From: Clostridia bacterium
GTDB lineage: Bacteria; Bacillota; Clostridia; Christensenellales; Aristaeellaceae
DNA length: 60,263 bases
Assembly: GCA_017434775.1 (NCBI GenBank)
Contig: JAFSGG010000067.1
Location: forward strand, 1 to 60,263
Reading direction: 5' to 3'
Shown here: positions 60,049-60,263 of the stretch, piece by piece
Numbering within the stretch: the stretch's first letter is position 1
Layout: the number at the start of each line of letters is the position of its first letter
The notes under the pieces: generated by a model
Database searches by the model: none
Seen by the model: the letters and a program-made list of their open reading frames with translations, nothing else
Told to the model about the DNA's origin: nothing
Program-made: the position numbers and the translations under genes

Positions 60049-60246
60049 ATGAAGGAAAAGATCCATCCGAATTATCAGAAGGCGATCGTTCGTTGCGTGT
60101 GCGGCGAAACTTGGGAAACCGGTTCCACCAAGAAGGAACTGAAGGTTGAAATTTGCTCCAAGTGTCATCCGTTCTACACCGGCAAGCAGAAGCTGGTGGA
60201 CACCGGCGGGCGTGTGGACCGCTTCAAGAAGCGTTTCGGCATCTGA
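60049..60246 (+). CDS. rpmE: 50S ribosomal protein L31, zinc form
   Basis: The 65-residue ribosomal protein has the four zinc-binding cysteines Cys16, Cys18, Cys36 and Cys39 (RCVCGE and [10 protein letters not shown]), so it is the zinc-containing C+ type rather than the zinc-free paralogue induced under zinc starvation. AGAGGTGAAATTGGC precedes the ATG at 60049; upstream in-frame codons belong to the leader. Confidence 0.97.
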   Translation: MKEKIHPNYQKAIVRCVCGETWETGSTKKELKVEICSKCHPFYTGKQKLVDTGGRVDRFKKRFGI

Positions 60247-60263
60247 AGCACATAAAAGCAGCA

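Overview
The window looks like a chromosomal segment of a spore-forming Firmicute of class Clostridia, probably an uncultured gut lineage; Christensenellales-like is a guess. The reasons are three T-box leaders (Cys, Ala, Met), a tetrahydrofolate riboswitch on folT, a yunB sporulation gene, MsmX-type sugar ABC transporters, and consensus SigA promoters (TTGACA-N17-TATAAT) on a fairly GC-rich background. No rRNA, tRNA, CRISPR array, prophage or insertion sequence was seen.

Layout. 0.5-3.3 kb (minus): a THF-riboswitch operon folT-nth-GH130. 3.3-7.2 kb: lysA (minus), then a Cys T-box controlling cysE-cysS. 7.6-15.8 kb: an HD hydrolase, a MarR regulator with a flavodoxin, gdhA, an unknown proline-rich protein, surE, and an rpiR/FAD-oxidoreductase/exonuclease operon. 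15.8-23.5 kb: a long uridine-kinase-like protein with yunB, a membrane-anchored Ig-like-repeat protein with a small P-loop kinase, a membrane protein, and pyk. 23.6-39.4 kb: a pectin-utilisation locus with pectin methylesterase, two ABC permeases, a very large solute-binding protein, four unknown small 4-TM proteins around one ABC ATPase, GH28, GH105, an AraC regulator, a second ABC ATPase, kduI and kduD. The enzymes have no signal peptides, so oligogalacturonides are apparently imported and then demethylated, hydrolysed and converted to 2-keto-3-deoxygluconate inside the cell. 40.4-50.4 kb: a MATE exporter, an SH3-repeat secreted protein, a short T-box-controlled alaS, a DUF1858/ferritin-like/YhaM operon, a lipoprotein, a polysaccharide deacetylase and miaA. 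50.7-60.2 kb: an XRE regulator with a 6-TM domain, a two-gene lipid-type biosynthetic locus (acyl-AMP ligase/ACP/alpha-oxoamine synthase fusion plus a short-chain reductase), an RlmI-like methyltransferase, a Met T-box operon metY-metA, and rpmE.

The strongest candidate for an undescribed system is the 1090-residue fusion with its reductase (51.9-56.0 kb). It packs into two genes the activities that Caulobacter-type sphingolipid synthesis spreads over an acyl-ACP synthetase, a dedicated ACP, a serine palmitoyltransferase and a ketoreductase. Second are the four 4-TM proteins around the pectin-locus ATPase. Third is a family of structured non-coding repeats that fills most of the large intergenic gaps, usually starts close behind a gene's stop codon, and shows compensatory changes in its hairpins.
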